Source: Agathobaculum butyriciproducens (GTDB lineage Bacteria; Bacillota; Clostridia; Oscillospirales; Butyricicoccaceae). Taken from it: 64,000 nucleotides of DNA. A program made the translations under genes and the position numbers. Below the pieces are notes generated by a model. That model was not told where the DNA came from. It saw only the letters and a list, made by a program, of their open reading frames with translations, and did no database searches. This document shows, piece by piece, positions 1-7,805 of the stretch (positions are counted from its first letter, which is position 1; each line of letters opens with the position of its first letter). Location: assembly GCA_003096535.1 (NCBI GenBank), contig QEKJ01000004.1:124001-188000 (forward strand). Direction: 5' to 3'.

Positions 1-991
1 GCCGCACCACCATGTCGCCGGTGACGGTCGCCTGCTCGATTCCGGCCATGTTGGCCACGCTCTGCAGCGTGTTGAACAGAAAATGCGGGTTGATCTGGCT
101 CTGCAGCTGCGCAAAGCGGCTCTGCTCGATCAGCTGCCGCAGGCGTGCTGCCTCGCTCTCCTGCTGACGCAGGGATTTTTCCAGCTGTGCTTCGCTTTCC
201 AGTGCATGAATCGTCCGCGCAATCTGGTGCTTGAGGTGGTTGAACGAGTCGGCGAGCATACCGATCTCGTCCGAGCGTGCAAAGTTGAAGTCCTCAATGT
301 CGTATTCGCCATCCGCGACGCGGCGTGCACCGCGGCTCATCTGCTGCACCGGCAGCAGCAGACTGCGTGCGTAGTACAGCATCGCGCCTGCAAACAGCAC
401 GCTGCCGATCGCGGCTACGATGGTAAATACCATGTTCTGCGAGGTACCCCGCTGACCGAGGACCAGATAGCCCTCGCGTCCCTCCATCAGAAACGCCGCC
501 GTCAGCTGATCGGTGTATTGCGTCAGATAGCTGCCCTGTGTACGCAGAGCTTCGTAGTTCACCGCGTCAAATGTGCCGTCATGCAGCTGCGCGATGAACG
601 TCTCCTGACGGACACGATAGCTTTTCATCGTGCGGTCGATGACCTGCTTAAGCACCTCGCTCTGCGTGCTGCCGTCGGTCTCTGCGCTGCGCAGCCGCTC
701 CCACGCAGAGGCGGTGTCCTGCACGGCGTCCGCATATTTGTCGATCGTATCGGACTCGGGCGCCGCAAACGTCAGCTCGCCCAGAAGCGCATTTTCCTGC
801 TCCATGGCGTTCATGTAGTCCGTGCAGCGTGCATATTCAGACAGGATATCATCGCTTTTCTCGCGGTAATCGTAAAAATCGTTCATTAACAGTCCCACCA
901 CCAGCAGAATGGGAATGACGAATGCGCAGCTCAGCACGATCGCCTTGTGCAAAATGGACAGACGCACCCACCATTGACGTACTCCGTGCAC
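1..991 (-). CDS. YesM/LytS-type sensor histidine kinase, N-terminal part (runs off the window)
   Basis: About 330 residues are visible and the C-terminus, with the ATPase domain, lies beyond base 1. A GTG start at 989-991 sits six bases after a strong AGGAGGT site. In order the protein has an N-terminal membrane segment (about residues 14-34), an extracytoplasmic helical region of roughly 150 residues, a second membrane segment, a HAMP-like linker, a coiled stretch rich in Gln/Glu, and the start of the His_kinase (PF06580) domain with QINPHFLFNTLQSVA, whose His is the expected phosphorylation site. This family usually pairs with AraC- or LytTR-type regulators; the partner is probably outside the window. 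The ligand is unknown. A helical, non-Cache sensor domain is my inference from composition. Confidence 0.85.
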   Translation of the reverse strand, partial: MHGVRQWWVRLSILHKAIVLSCAFVIPILLVVGLLMNDFYDYREKSDDILSEYARCTDYMNAMEQENALLGELTFAAPESDTIDKYADAVQDTASAWERLRSAETDGSTQSEVLKQVIDRTMKSYRVRQETFIAQLHDGTFDAVNYEALRTQGSYLTQYTDQLTAAFLMEGREGYLVLGQRGTSQNMVFTIVAAIGSVLFAGAMLYYARSLLLPVQQMSRGARRVADGEYDIEDFNFARSDEIGMLADSFNHLKHQIARTIHALESEAQLEKSLRQQESEAARLRQLIEQSRFAQLQSQINPHFLFNTLQSVANMAGIEQATVTGDMVVR

Positions 992-1016
992 AGGCCCACC
1001 TCCTTTGTCAGATTTT

Positions 1017-1045
1017 ATCATAAGCCAATTGATAAGCAATGTAAA
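1017..1045 (-). promoter_or_regulatory. sigma-A-type promoter of the YesM-like kinase
   Basis: Reading the minus strand, TTTACA (1040-1045) and TATGAT (1017-1022) are separated by exactly 17 bases. They lie just upstream of the AGGAGGT site of the kinase. Confidence 0.5.
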
Positions 1046-1095
1046 CCTTTTCCGGGCAGAAAAGGTAAAAAAACGCCGCACCGGCGGTGTGCAAA

Positions 1096-1140
1096 GGAAA
1101 ACGCAGGAAGGCATCCCAAACGGACGCTTCCTGCGTTTCC
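1096..1140. terminator. terminator hairpin downstream of the hybrid kinase
   Basis: A stem of about 14 bp (ACGCAGGAAG pairing with CTTCCTGCGT, extended by GGAAA/TTTCC) lies 56 bases after the stop of the hybrid kinase read leftward. The flanks are only moderately T-rich in either direction. Confidence 0.6.
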
Positions 1141-1195
1141 TATTCAGTCTGATCCGGCGGCTTCATTATCGAATAACGCGATGAAAATGAAAGCG

Positions 1196-3766
1196 TTACG
1201 GCGACAGCTTCTCCCGGAGCATCGTGAGCAGCTGCTGCATATCGAACGGCTTGGAAAGATGGCCGTTCATGCCTGCCTTCTCTGCGTTCTGCCTGTCCTC
1301 GTCAAAGGCGTTCGCCGTCATGGCAACAATGGGCAGACCCGCCTTTTCGGCATCCGGCAGAGCGCGGATGGCACGCGCGGCCGCATAGCCGTCCATGATC
1401 GGCATCTGAATGTCCATCAGCACCAGATCATAGTACCCGGGCGCGCTCTCGCGCACCTTGTCTACCGCGATCTTTCCGTTTTCCGCCGTGTCCACCTCGA
1501 ACCCGCCTTCCTCGAGCATCGTCACCGCGATTTCGCGGTTGAGGGCGTTATCCTCGACGACCAGCAGCCGTTTTCCGGCGAAATCCGCCTTTTTCTCCGT
1601 CTGTTCCGCAGCCTCTGCCGGAAGAAACGGCTCAGACAGTATGCGGCGCAGCTCGGACATGAACAGCGGCTTGGCGCAGAACGCAGTCACGCCTGCAGCC
1701 TTTGCCTCAACCTCGATATCCGCCCAGTCGTAGGCGGTCAGGATGATAATCGGGGTGTTGCTGCCAATCAGCCTGCGAATGCGGCGCACGACCTCAAGAC
1801 CGTTCAGATCGGGTATCATCCAGTCGATGATAAAGACATCGAAGCCGTCACCCTGCTCGATCGCGTCCTGCGTGCGGACGACAGCCTCATGTCCCGAGGT
1901 TGTCCAGTCCGACCGCATGCCGATCATGCGCAGCATTTTGCTGACGTTCAGACAGGTGTTGGTGTCATCATCCGCCACAAGCGCGCGCAGGCCCTCAAGC
2001 TGCGGGATACGCTGCGGCACGGCCTGCTCTCCGCTGATGGGAAAGCGCAGGGAAACCGTAAATTCCGAGCCCTTCCCCGGCTCGCTCTCGACCGAAATAC
2101 TGCCGCCCATCATATCGACCAGATTTTTCGTAATCGCCATGCCGAGACCGGTTCCCTGAATTTTGCTCACGGTCGAGGTCTCCTCGCGCGCAAACTGCTC
2201 GAAGATATGCTCCTGAAACGCCGAGCTCATGCCGATGCCGGTATCACGGATATGAAATTCATAATCCACACTTCCATGCGGTGCGGTCTGCTTCTGAACG
2301 ATGCGCAGGGTGATCATGCCGCCTACCGGGGTGAACTTGATGGCATTGGACAGGATGTTGAGCATGATCTGGTTGAGACGCATGGGGTCGGCAACAACAT
2401 CCTCATCCTCCACATCGACCATGTCGATGAAAAGCGAAATGCGCTTGGCGGTGATGCTCGACTGGATGATATCGCGCAGGTCGTGCACCAGCTCGGGCAG
2501 GTGCACCGGGCGCAGTTCGAGAGAAACCTTGCCGCTCTCGATACGGCTCATATCGAGCACATCGTTGATGAGCGAGAGCAGATGCTGGCTCGCCGTCGCG
2601 GTCTTTTTCAGGTAGTCGAGCACCTGCTCACGGTTGTCGATATGGGTGGCCGCAAGCGAGGTGAAGCCGATGATCGCGTTCATCGGCGTGCGGATGTCGT
2701 GCGACATATTGAACAGAAATTCGCGCTTGGCGCGGTTTGCCGCCGTTTCCTGACGGATAGCGCGTTCAAGCTCGGCGTTCTTCTGCTCAAGTGAGGTCTG
2801 ATATTCCTTTTCGAGCGTTTTCTGCTGCTGGAGGAAGCTCTTTTCCGTTCCTCGCCGCACGAACAGGAGCAGCGTTAGAACGATCGCACAGGCGAAGAAC
2901 GATACGATCAAATTGATCGGCGTGTCCCTGTAGAGCAGTCTGCCCGGGACATATATATAGTAGTAGAAGTTGCGCCCGTGGCTGTACATGCCGTAATATC
3001 GGGTCAGGCCCCTGCGTCCGGCATAGACCAGCCGGTCGGCATGGCCGCTCGAGCGGATGCGGCGGAGCAGATCATTTTCCGTGGTATCCGTACCGATGAG
3101 GGACGGCTCGTCCGACGCAGTTACGCGATTGCCATCCGACAGGAGCACGGTTCCCGTGGTCTCGGCGTCGTAGCCGTCGAGCAGATTCTGCACGGAGAGC
3201 ACGGATTTCTTTGCGAACGCCGCCCCGGTGTGCCGCCAGCCAAGCACCGCGCCGCGTCCGTCCGCGCAGCTGCGCACGGCAGCGTCGGCAAACGAGCCGT
3301 CGGTCAGCTGCACGCGCCGAACATAGGTGCTCTGCGGATGACCGATCACGGCGAGCACGCGCTCGACTTCCAGATCGGTTTGCAGGCGGGTATAGCCGAT
3401 GCTGTCCGCGCTGTACTCGCAGACCAGCCTGCCGTTCGCGTCCAGCACTGAAATACCGGTCAGCCCCAGCCGCTCCACATACTGCCGCAGCTCGTCCTCG
3501 CCGCAGTCGAGCGTCACGCCGTCCAGCTCCTGAACGGCGGTCGTTTCGCGCACAAGTGCCTTGGCCACGGCGATTTCGTTATACTGCACATAGGAGGAGG
3601 ACTGCTCCTTTACAAAGTCGATCAGCTCGGTCATGCGCCGCTCGCAGTCCTGCATATCCGCGTGCCGGGACAGCAGGAATACCGCACCGAGGAACAAAAG
3701 CCCCGCCGCGAGGCACAGGCACCAGAACGTCCTTCGGGAGACGATGCGCCGGGAATTATTGTTCAA
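1196..3766 (-). CDS. hybrid histidine kinase with two receiver domains
   Basis: The protein has 856 residues. The order is a membrane segment (about 14-34), an extracytoplasmic sensor region (35-280), a second membrane segment (281-303), a coiled coil, HisKA with SHDIRTPMNAIIGF (phospho-His near 356), HATPase_c with NILSNAIKFTP and GTGLGM, a first receiver near 590-710 (VADDDTN and IIDWMIPD) and a second receiver near 735-855 (VVEDNALN and LMDIQMP). There is no Hpt or DNA-binding domain, so phosphate must pass to another protein. Its start overlaps the end of the solute-binding lipoprotein gene by 11 bases, which implies translational coupling and that the two proteins form one sensor, like a split BvgS/EvgS. 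That sensing model is inference; the domain calls are firm. Confidence 0.93.
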   Translation of the reverse strand: MNNNSRRIVSRRTFWCLCLAAGLLFLGAVFLLSRHADMQDCERRMTELIDFVKEQSSSYVQYNEIAVAKALVRETTAVQELDGVTLDCGEDELRQYVERLGLTGISVLDANGRLVCEYSADSIGYTRLQTDLEVERVLAVIGHPQSTYVRRVQLTDGSFADAAVRSCADGRGAVLGWRHTGAAFAKKSVLSVQNLLDGYDAETTGTVLLSDGNRVTASDEPSLIGTDTTENDLLRRIRSSGHADRLVYAGRRGLTRYYGMYSHGRNFYYYIYVPGRLLYRDTPINLIVSFFACAIVLTLLLFVRRGTEKSFLQQQKTLEKEYQTSLEQKNAELERAIRQETAANRAKREFLFNMSHDIRTPMNAIIGFTSLAATHIDNREQVLDYLKKTATASQHLLSLINDVLDMSRIESGKVSLELRPVHLPELVHDLRDIIQSSITAKRISLFIDMVDVEDEDVVADPMRLNQIMLNILSNAIKFTPVGGMITLRIVQKQTAPHGSVDYEFHIRDTGIGMSSAFQEHIFEQFAREETSTVSKIQGTGLGMAITKNLVDMMGGSISVESEPGKGSEFTVSLRFPISGEQAVPQRIPQLEGLRALVADDDTNTCLNVSKMLRMIGMRSDWTTSGHEAVVRTQDAIEQGDGFDVFIIDWMIPDLNGLEVVRRIRRLIGSNTPIIILTAYDWADIEVEAKAAGVTAFCAKPLFMSELRRILSEPFLPAEAAEQTEKKADFAGKRLLVVEDNALNREIAVTMLEEGGFEVDTAENGKIAVDKVRESAPGYYDLVLMDIQMPIMDGYAAARAIRALPDAEKAGLPIVAMTANAFDEDRQNAEKAGMNGHLSKPFDMQQLLTMLREKLSP

Positions 3767-4568
3767 GCTGCTCCACCTCCAGACTGCGCGCGGGGACCTC
3801 GGGATATTTTCCGACCAGCTGTTTCATGCTGCCGTCCTCGCGCATCTGCGTGAAAACCTCGGTCAGCTGCGCCGCCAGGCCGCGTGTGTCGTTCTTGGAA
3901 AATGCCACGCCGATGCCGGTCGTCAGCAGCGGTTCATCCAGAATACGGAAGTTCGCGCCGTAGTCCTTCATATACTGCCGGATGGCCTCCTCGTGTGCCG
4001 CGACCGCGTCCACATAGCCGCAGTCCAGCATGGCATACTGCACACTGCTTTCAGCAAGGCTGATGATATTTCGGAAAGCCGGGACGTTTTCGTCTCCGCT
4101 CAAAAAGATCGCCTCCGGCTTGCCGGTGGACTGCACCGCGATAGTCTTTCCGGCGAGGTCGCTCATTCGCTCGATGCTGCTCTGCTCGCTGACGGCGATG
4201 ACCTGACGGCTTACCAGATACGGTCCCGCCCACTGATAGTCATTCTCGCGGCCGTCCATGGAAAAGCAGTCCCAGATGCAGTCGATTTCTCCGTTATCGA
4301 CCAGTTTGGTTTTCTGTTCCCAGTCGATCGTGGTGAATTCCGCGCGGTATCCCATGCGGCGGAATGCCTCCTCCGCAATATCCACGTCCAGACCGGTAAT
4401 GTCGCCGTTATTGTCCATATAGACATAAGGCGGATAGGTGTCGCTGCCGACGGTAATCGTCGGGAGTGTGCTGTCGGACGCCGCATCCGAGACGCAGCCG
4501 GACAGCAGACCCGCCGTCAGCATGGTCAAAAGCGCCAGAGCGCATCTTACCCGTTTGTGTCTGTTCAT
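3756..4568 (-). CDS. family 3 extracellular solute-binding lipoprotein, likely sensor partner
   Basis: The protein has 270 residues with a lipoprotein signal peptide (LLSGC, Cys near residue 25) followed by an SBP_bac_3 fold: TITVGSDTYPPYVY, then GLDVDIAEEAFRRMGY, then a central TIAVQSTGKPEAI segment. This family binds amino acids or small polar ligands. No permease or ATPase gene is nearby. Instead it overlaps by 11 bases the start of a hybrid histidine kinase, so a sensing role is more likely than uptake. A TTGTGC/TATAAT promoter and a hairpin lie in its leader. Confidence 0.9.
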   Translation of the reverse strand: MNRHKRVRCALALLTMLTAGLLSGCVSDAASDSTLPTITVGSDTYPPYVYMDNNGDITGLDVDIAEEAFRRMGYRAEFTTIDWEQKTKLVDNGEIDCIWDCFSMDGRENDYQWAGPYLVSRQVIAVSEQSSIERMSDLAGKTIAVQSTGKPEAIFLSGDENVPAFRNIISLAESSVQYAMLDCGYVDAVAAHEEAIRQYMKDYGANFRILDEPLLTTGIGVAFSKNDTRGLAAQLTEVFTQMREDGSMKQLVGKYPEVPARSLEVEQLEQ

Positions 4569-4604
4569 ACCGATGATGGTGTCCTCTCCCTCTTACTCGT
4601 TGTC

Positions 4605-4623
4605 TGTGCCGCAAATCGGCACA
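4605..4623. repeat. inverted repeat in the leader of the solute-binding protein gene
   Basis: A perfect 7-bp-arm inverted repeat (TGTGCCG-caaat-CGGCACA) falls just downstream of the predicted minus-strand transcription start. It could be an operator or an mRNA hairpin. Confidence 0.45.
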
Positions 4624-4634
4624 ATCCACTCCTC

Positions 4635-4663
4635 ATTATACACGCTGCCGCACTCCTGCACAA
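4635..4663 (-). promoter_or_regulatory. promoter of the solute-binding protein/hybrid kinase operon
   Basis: On the minus strand TTGTGC (4658-4663), 17 bases and TATAAT (4635-4640) form a good sigma-A-type promoter in the divergent intergenic region. Confidence 0.6.
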
Positions 4664-4664
4664 C

Positions 4665-4712
4665 AGAAATTTCCGCCGTCGGCGCTGACCGTCGGCGCTG
4701 ACGGAAATTTTC
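4665..4712. repeat. nested direct and inverted repeats between divergent promoters
   Basis: AAATTTCCG arms face each other (4667-4675 and 4702-4710) around two tandem copies of CCGTCGGCGCTGA-like sequence. The block lies between the minus promoter at 4635-4663 and the plus -10 at 4737, where a shared regulator would bind. Confidence 0.5.
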
Positions 4713-4713
4713 C

Positions 4714-4742
4714 TTTATTCCGCATTGCATTAGTAGTATAAT
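4714..4742 (+). promoter_or_regulatory. promoter of the HD-GYP/GGDEF response regulator
   Basis: A perfect TATAAT at 4737-4742 is preceded 17 bases upstream by a weak TTTATT (4714-4719). The -10 is convincing and the -35 is not. Confidence 0.5.
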
Positions 4743-4812
4743 AAAATGGTGAAGTTGGTCAAATTCCGGTAAACAAAGGGAGGGAGGGCGACCCGGCTGC
4801 GGTCGAACGACT

Positions 4813-7182
4813 ATGAACCGACAGAAAATTCTGATTGTTGACGACTCGGAACTCAACCGAGAAATGCTCAAGGCAATCCTCGGCGAGGAATATGACTACG
4901 CGGAGGCAGAGGACGGTGCGCAAGCCATCCTCATGCTCCAGCAGGATATGAATATCGACCTGCTGCTGCTGGATATCAATATGCCGAAAATCGACGGCTT
5001 CGGCGTGCTCGAGCGCCTGAATCAGTTCCGCTGGATCGAGGAGCTGCCAGTCATCATGATCTCCGCCACCGAGGACCGTGCGGTTATCGAGCGCTGTTAC
5101 AGCCTCGGCATTACCGACTATATCCGCCGTCCGTTCGACTCCTTCATCGTGCAGCGCCGCGTCAAAAACACGCTCACGCTCTACGCCAACCAGAAGCGGC
5201 TGATGGGCATGGTCTCCGACCAGATCTATCAGAACGAGAAGGACAGCCATGTCATGATTGGCATCCTCAGTCATATCGTCGAGTTCCGCAACAGCGAGAG
5301 CGCACAGCATGTGCTTCAGGTGCAGACCGTGACCGAAATGCTGCTGCGCAAGCTGACCGAAAAGACCGATGTATACGGTCTGACCGAGGACAAGATCCGC
5401 CTCATCACCACCGCGTCCGCCCTGCACGACATCGGCAAGATCAGCATCCCCGAGAACATTCTGAACAAGGCGGGCGCACTGACGCCCGAGGAATTCAACA
5501 TCATCCGCACCCATCCCGCCATCGGCGCATCCATGCTTGAGGGGTTGACGCAATACCGCGACGAGCCGCTGGTCAAGGTCGCCATCGAGATCTGCCGCTG
5601 GCACCACGAGCGCTGGGACGGCGGCGGCTATCCGGACGGCCTGCTCGGTGAACAGATCCCGATCTCGGCGCAGGTAGTCGCACTGGCGGACGTATTTGAC
5701 GCGCTGACCAGTGACCGCTGCTACAAAAAGGCATACACCCACGACACCGCCATCACTATGATCCTCAACGGAGAGTGCGGCGCGTTCAACCCGATGCTGC
5801 TCGACTGCCTGCAGGAGATCAGCATGCGTCTCCGGAGCGCACTGCCGACGCTTGCCGCCGATCAAGTGCTCCGCCGCGACGCAAAGCGCCTGTCTGCTGA
5901 GCTGCTGCAAAAGAGCGCTGTACCGCACAGCGACCGCGCCCAGCGCGAGCTGAATTATGTCAAGGAAAAGCTGGATTTCTTTGTCTCCTGCTGCGGCGAT
6001 GTGCAGTTTGAGTATGACGTTCCTGCCGGTACCATCATAATAGCCGACCGAAGCCGTCCGCGTCAGCAGCAGTGCACGATACTGGACGTGCATGAAACGG
6101 ACAGTCTCCGACTGCTGCGGCCGGCCGATATTGCGCGGCTCAGAGCCGCTCTCAAGGCCACAACGCCCGAGAACAACGAGCTTTCGCTCAGCCTGCTTCT
6201 GCCGGTCGGGCGCAAGCAGCACTGGCACAACATCCGGATGCACACGCTCTGGTCGCCGTTCTCCCCCGGTCACTATGTCGGCGTGATCGGCTGTCTGACT
6301 GATGCACAGAAGGTGCAGGGCGGCTATGCGCCCTTCCGCTGCACAGGCAAAAGCGCGACGGACGAGCCGTCGATCACCAACGATATCCAGCGTCTGAGCG
6401 CGGTCTTTGATGTCGTCCGTCTGGTTGATCCGACAAAATACGCCGTGCTCGATCTCGATGCGGACGGCATTCTGCACCACACAGGCGAGCGCTGCGCCGC
6501 GTTCTGGGATAACGATGCGGGCTGCGCAAACTGCATCTCCGCACGGGCGTTTGCTGAGCATACTACGCTCAACAAGCTCGAATTTACACGAAATGAGATG
6601 TATTTCGTCATCTCCAAGTATATTACGATCAACGGCACGCCCTGCGTGCTCGAGCTGGTCTCGCGGCTCAACGAGGGCCGCTGGATTGACGCAAACGGCT
6701 CGCGTTTTCTGCTTGACCGCACGCGCGGCGAGGATATGCAGCTGTTCCTCGACCCGCTGACCAACGTCTATTCGCGCCGCTATTTTGAAACCTACCGCAC
6801 CCACCTTGAGGGCATGGAGGGCGTGGCGCTGATGGATGTAAACAACTTCAAGCTCATCAACGATCGCTGCGGCCACGCCGCAGGCGATGCGGCGCTGCGC
6901 GACATTGCAAACGCGGTGCGCTCCTGCATCCGCAAGACCGATATTCTGATCCGCTACGGCGGCGACGAGTTCCTGCTGCTGTTTCCGCGCATGACCGAGG
7001 AGGCTTTTCTCGACAAGAAAAAGCAGATCCAGCAGGCCGTGCGCGGAATCCGCATGTCGGAGTTTGCGGATGTCCAGCTTTCGGTCAGCATCGGCGGCAT
7101 CTGCGGTGTACATCCGATCACAGAGGCTATCCGCAAGGCGGATTATCTGATGTATCTGGACAAGGCAGAGCAAAAGTCCTGA
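4813..7182 (+). CDS. response regulator with HD-GYP phosphodiesterase and GGDEF cyclase domains
   Basis: The protein has 789 residues. The order is receiver (1-120; ILIVDDSELN and LLLDINMP), HD-GYP (about 140-335; ALHDIGKI and HHERWDGGGYPDG intact), a PAS-like region (about 385-500), a second PAS-like region with clustered Cys (about 535-640; RCAAFW then GCANCIS), and a C-terminal GGDEF with RYGGDEFLLLF. It should both make and break c-di-GMP, gated by phosphorylation from a kinase such as the divergent hybrid kinase; that pairing is inference from position. The ATG at 4813 lies more than 20 bases after a GGGAGGGAGGG run, so initiation may be weak or the start uncertain. It is the only plus-strand gene in the signalling island. 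Confidence 0.92.
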   Translation: MNRQKILIVDDSELNREMLKAILGEEYDYAEAEDGAQAILMLQQDMNIDLLLLDINMPKIDGFGVLERLNQFRWIEELPVIMISATEDRAVIERCYSLGITDYIRRPFDSFIVQRRVKNTLTLYANQKRLMGMVSDQIYQNEKDSHVMIGILSHIVEFRNSESAQHVLQVQTVTEMLLRKLTEKTDVYGLTEDKIRLITTASALHDIGKISIPENILNKAGALTPEEFNIIRTHPAIGASMLEGLTQYRDEPLVKVAIEICRWHHERWDGGGYPDGLLGEQIPISAQVVALADVFDALTSDRCYKKAYTHDTAITMILNGECGAFNPMLLDCLQEISMRLRSALPTLAADQVLRRDAKRLSAELLQKSAVPHSDRAQRELNYVKEKLDFFVSCCGDVQFEYDVPAGTIIIADRSRPRQQQCTILDVHETDSLRLLRPADIARLRAALKATTPENNELSLSLLLPVGRKQHWHNIRMHTLWSPFSPGHYVGVIGCLTDAQKVQGGYAPFRCTGKSATDEPSITNDIQRLSAVFDVVRLVDPTKYAVLDLDADGILHHTGERCAAFWDNDAGCANCISARAFAEHTTLNKLEFTRNEMYFVISKYITINGTPCVLELVSRLNEGRWIDANGSRFLLDRTRGEDMQLFLDPLTNVYSRRYFETYRTHLEGMEGVALMDVNNFKLINDRCGHAAGDAALRDIANAVRSCIRKTDILIRYGGDEFLLLFPRMTEEAFLDKKKQIQQAVRGIRMSEFADVQLSVSIGGICGVHPITEAIRKADYLMYLDKAEQKS

Positions 7183-7188
7183 AAAGCG

Positions 7189-7238
7189 AAATCCCCTGCC
7201 GGGGAGACAGAAAATCTGTCCCCGGCAGGGGATTTTTT
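7189..7238. terminator. bidirectional terminator between convergent genes
   Basis: A long GC-rich stem (AAATCCCCTGCCGGGG paired with CCCCGGCAGGGGATTT) with a T-run on the plus side and an A-run opposite lies seven bases after the GGDEF gene. It can serve the convergent lipoprotein gene too. Confidence 0.9.
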
Positions 7239-7298
7239 GCGTTCTTTCCAAGCGGCAGCCGCGGCAGCGCGACGGAGCCTGCGCAAGGAGCCGCGTCT

Positions 7299-7676
7299 TT
7301 AATTTTGTGCTGCCGCAGCTTTCTCGACCGAAACGACCGTGCCGTCAAACGAATCGACCTCGGATACCGTGCCCGTATAAGTCACAGTGACCGAATCGCC
7401 CTCTGCGGCATCGTCCAGACCCTTCGGCGTATCGGAGGGATCGTAGGTAAATTCATAGGCGGCACCCTCGGCATCCGTTACAACGAACATGCCGTTCTTC
7501 TTCTCATCGAGCGAGCCGGTGAGCGTGTTTTCCTGCTGCTGTTCGCTGCTCGAGGACGAGGCCGCCGCAGACGATGCTGTACCGGTATCCGTATTTTCGG
7601 CGGGCTTGCTGCCGCAGGCCGAAAGCGATGCAGCCAGCAGAGCCGTGCACGCAAATACCATCAGTGTTTTTTTCAT
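7299..7676 (-). CDS. small lipoprotein of unknown function
   Basis: The protein has 125 residues. The lipoprotein signal ends in LSAC (Cys about residue 21), followed by a low-complexity Ser/Ala/Gln linker (about 35-50) and a compact C-terminal domain of about 70 residues (TLTGSLDEKKNGMFVV to the end) that looks like a small beta-barrel. The start follows an AGAAGG site. It sits downstream of the c-di-GMP operon but behind a 129-base gap holding two palindromes, so it probably has its own promoter. I do not recognise a family. It could be a surface partner of the neighbouring sensors, but nothing proves this. Confidence 0.8.
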   Translation of the reverse strand: MKKTLMVFACTALLAASLSACGSKPAENTDTGTASSAAASSSSSEQQQENTLTGSLDEKKNGMFVVTDAEGAAYEFTYDPSDTPKGLDDAAEGDSVTVTYTGTVSEVDSFDGTVVSVEKAAAAQN

Positions 7677-7695
7677 GTAAAAAGCCTTCTTTCTA

Positions 7696-7716
7696 AGAGA
7701 ACAGTATCTGTCCTCT
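7696..7716. promoter_or_regulatory. 21-bp palindrome, candidate operator of the small lipoprotein
   Basis: AGAGAACAG-tat-CTGTCCTCT has 9-base arms with one mismatch and ends about 20 bases before the lipoprotein start codon, a good operator position. Confidence 0.45.
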
Positions 7717-7726
7717 TTCTCTCTAT

Positions 7727-7743
7727 TAGACGAAGCACGTCTA
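7727..7743. repeat. short inverted repeat TAGACG/CGTCTA
   Basis: Perfect 6-bp arms around AAGCA lie in the same gap as the 7696 palindrome. On the minus strand it is preceded rather than followed by T residues, so it is not a good terminator of the EAL gene. Confidence 0.35.
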
Positions 7744-7805
7744 AAAAGGTTCCGGCTTCTGAAAAATTTTTTTCACGGATTTTTTGGGCGGTCCGCCGCA
7801 CCCGG

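Noticed and set aside
947-2794. Long plus-strand open frame (615 codons) opposite the hybrid kinase
   Set aside because: It is antisense to a clear kinase, has no ribosome site, and is rich in His, Arg and Ala as expected for the mirror frame of a GC-rich gene.
4759-7251. 830-codon minus-strand open frame opposite the HD-GYP/GGDEF gene
   Set aside because: The plus-strand product has intact receiver, HD-GYP and GGDEF motifs; the minus product has none.
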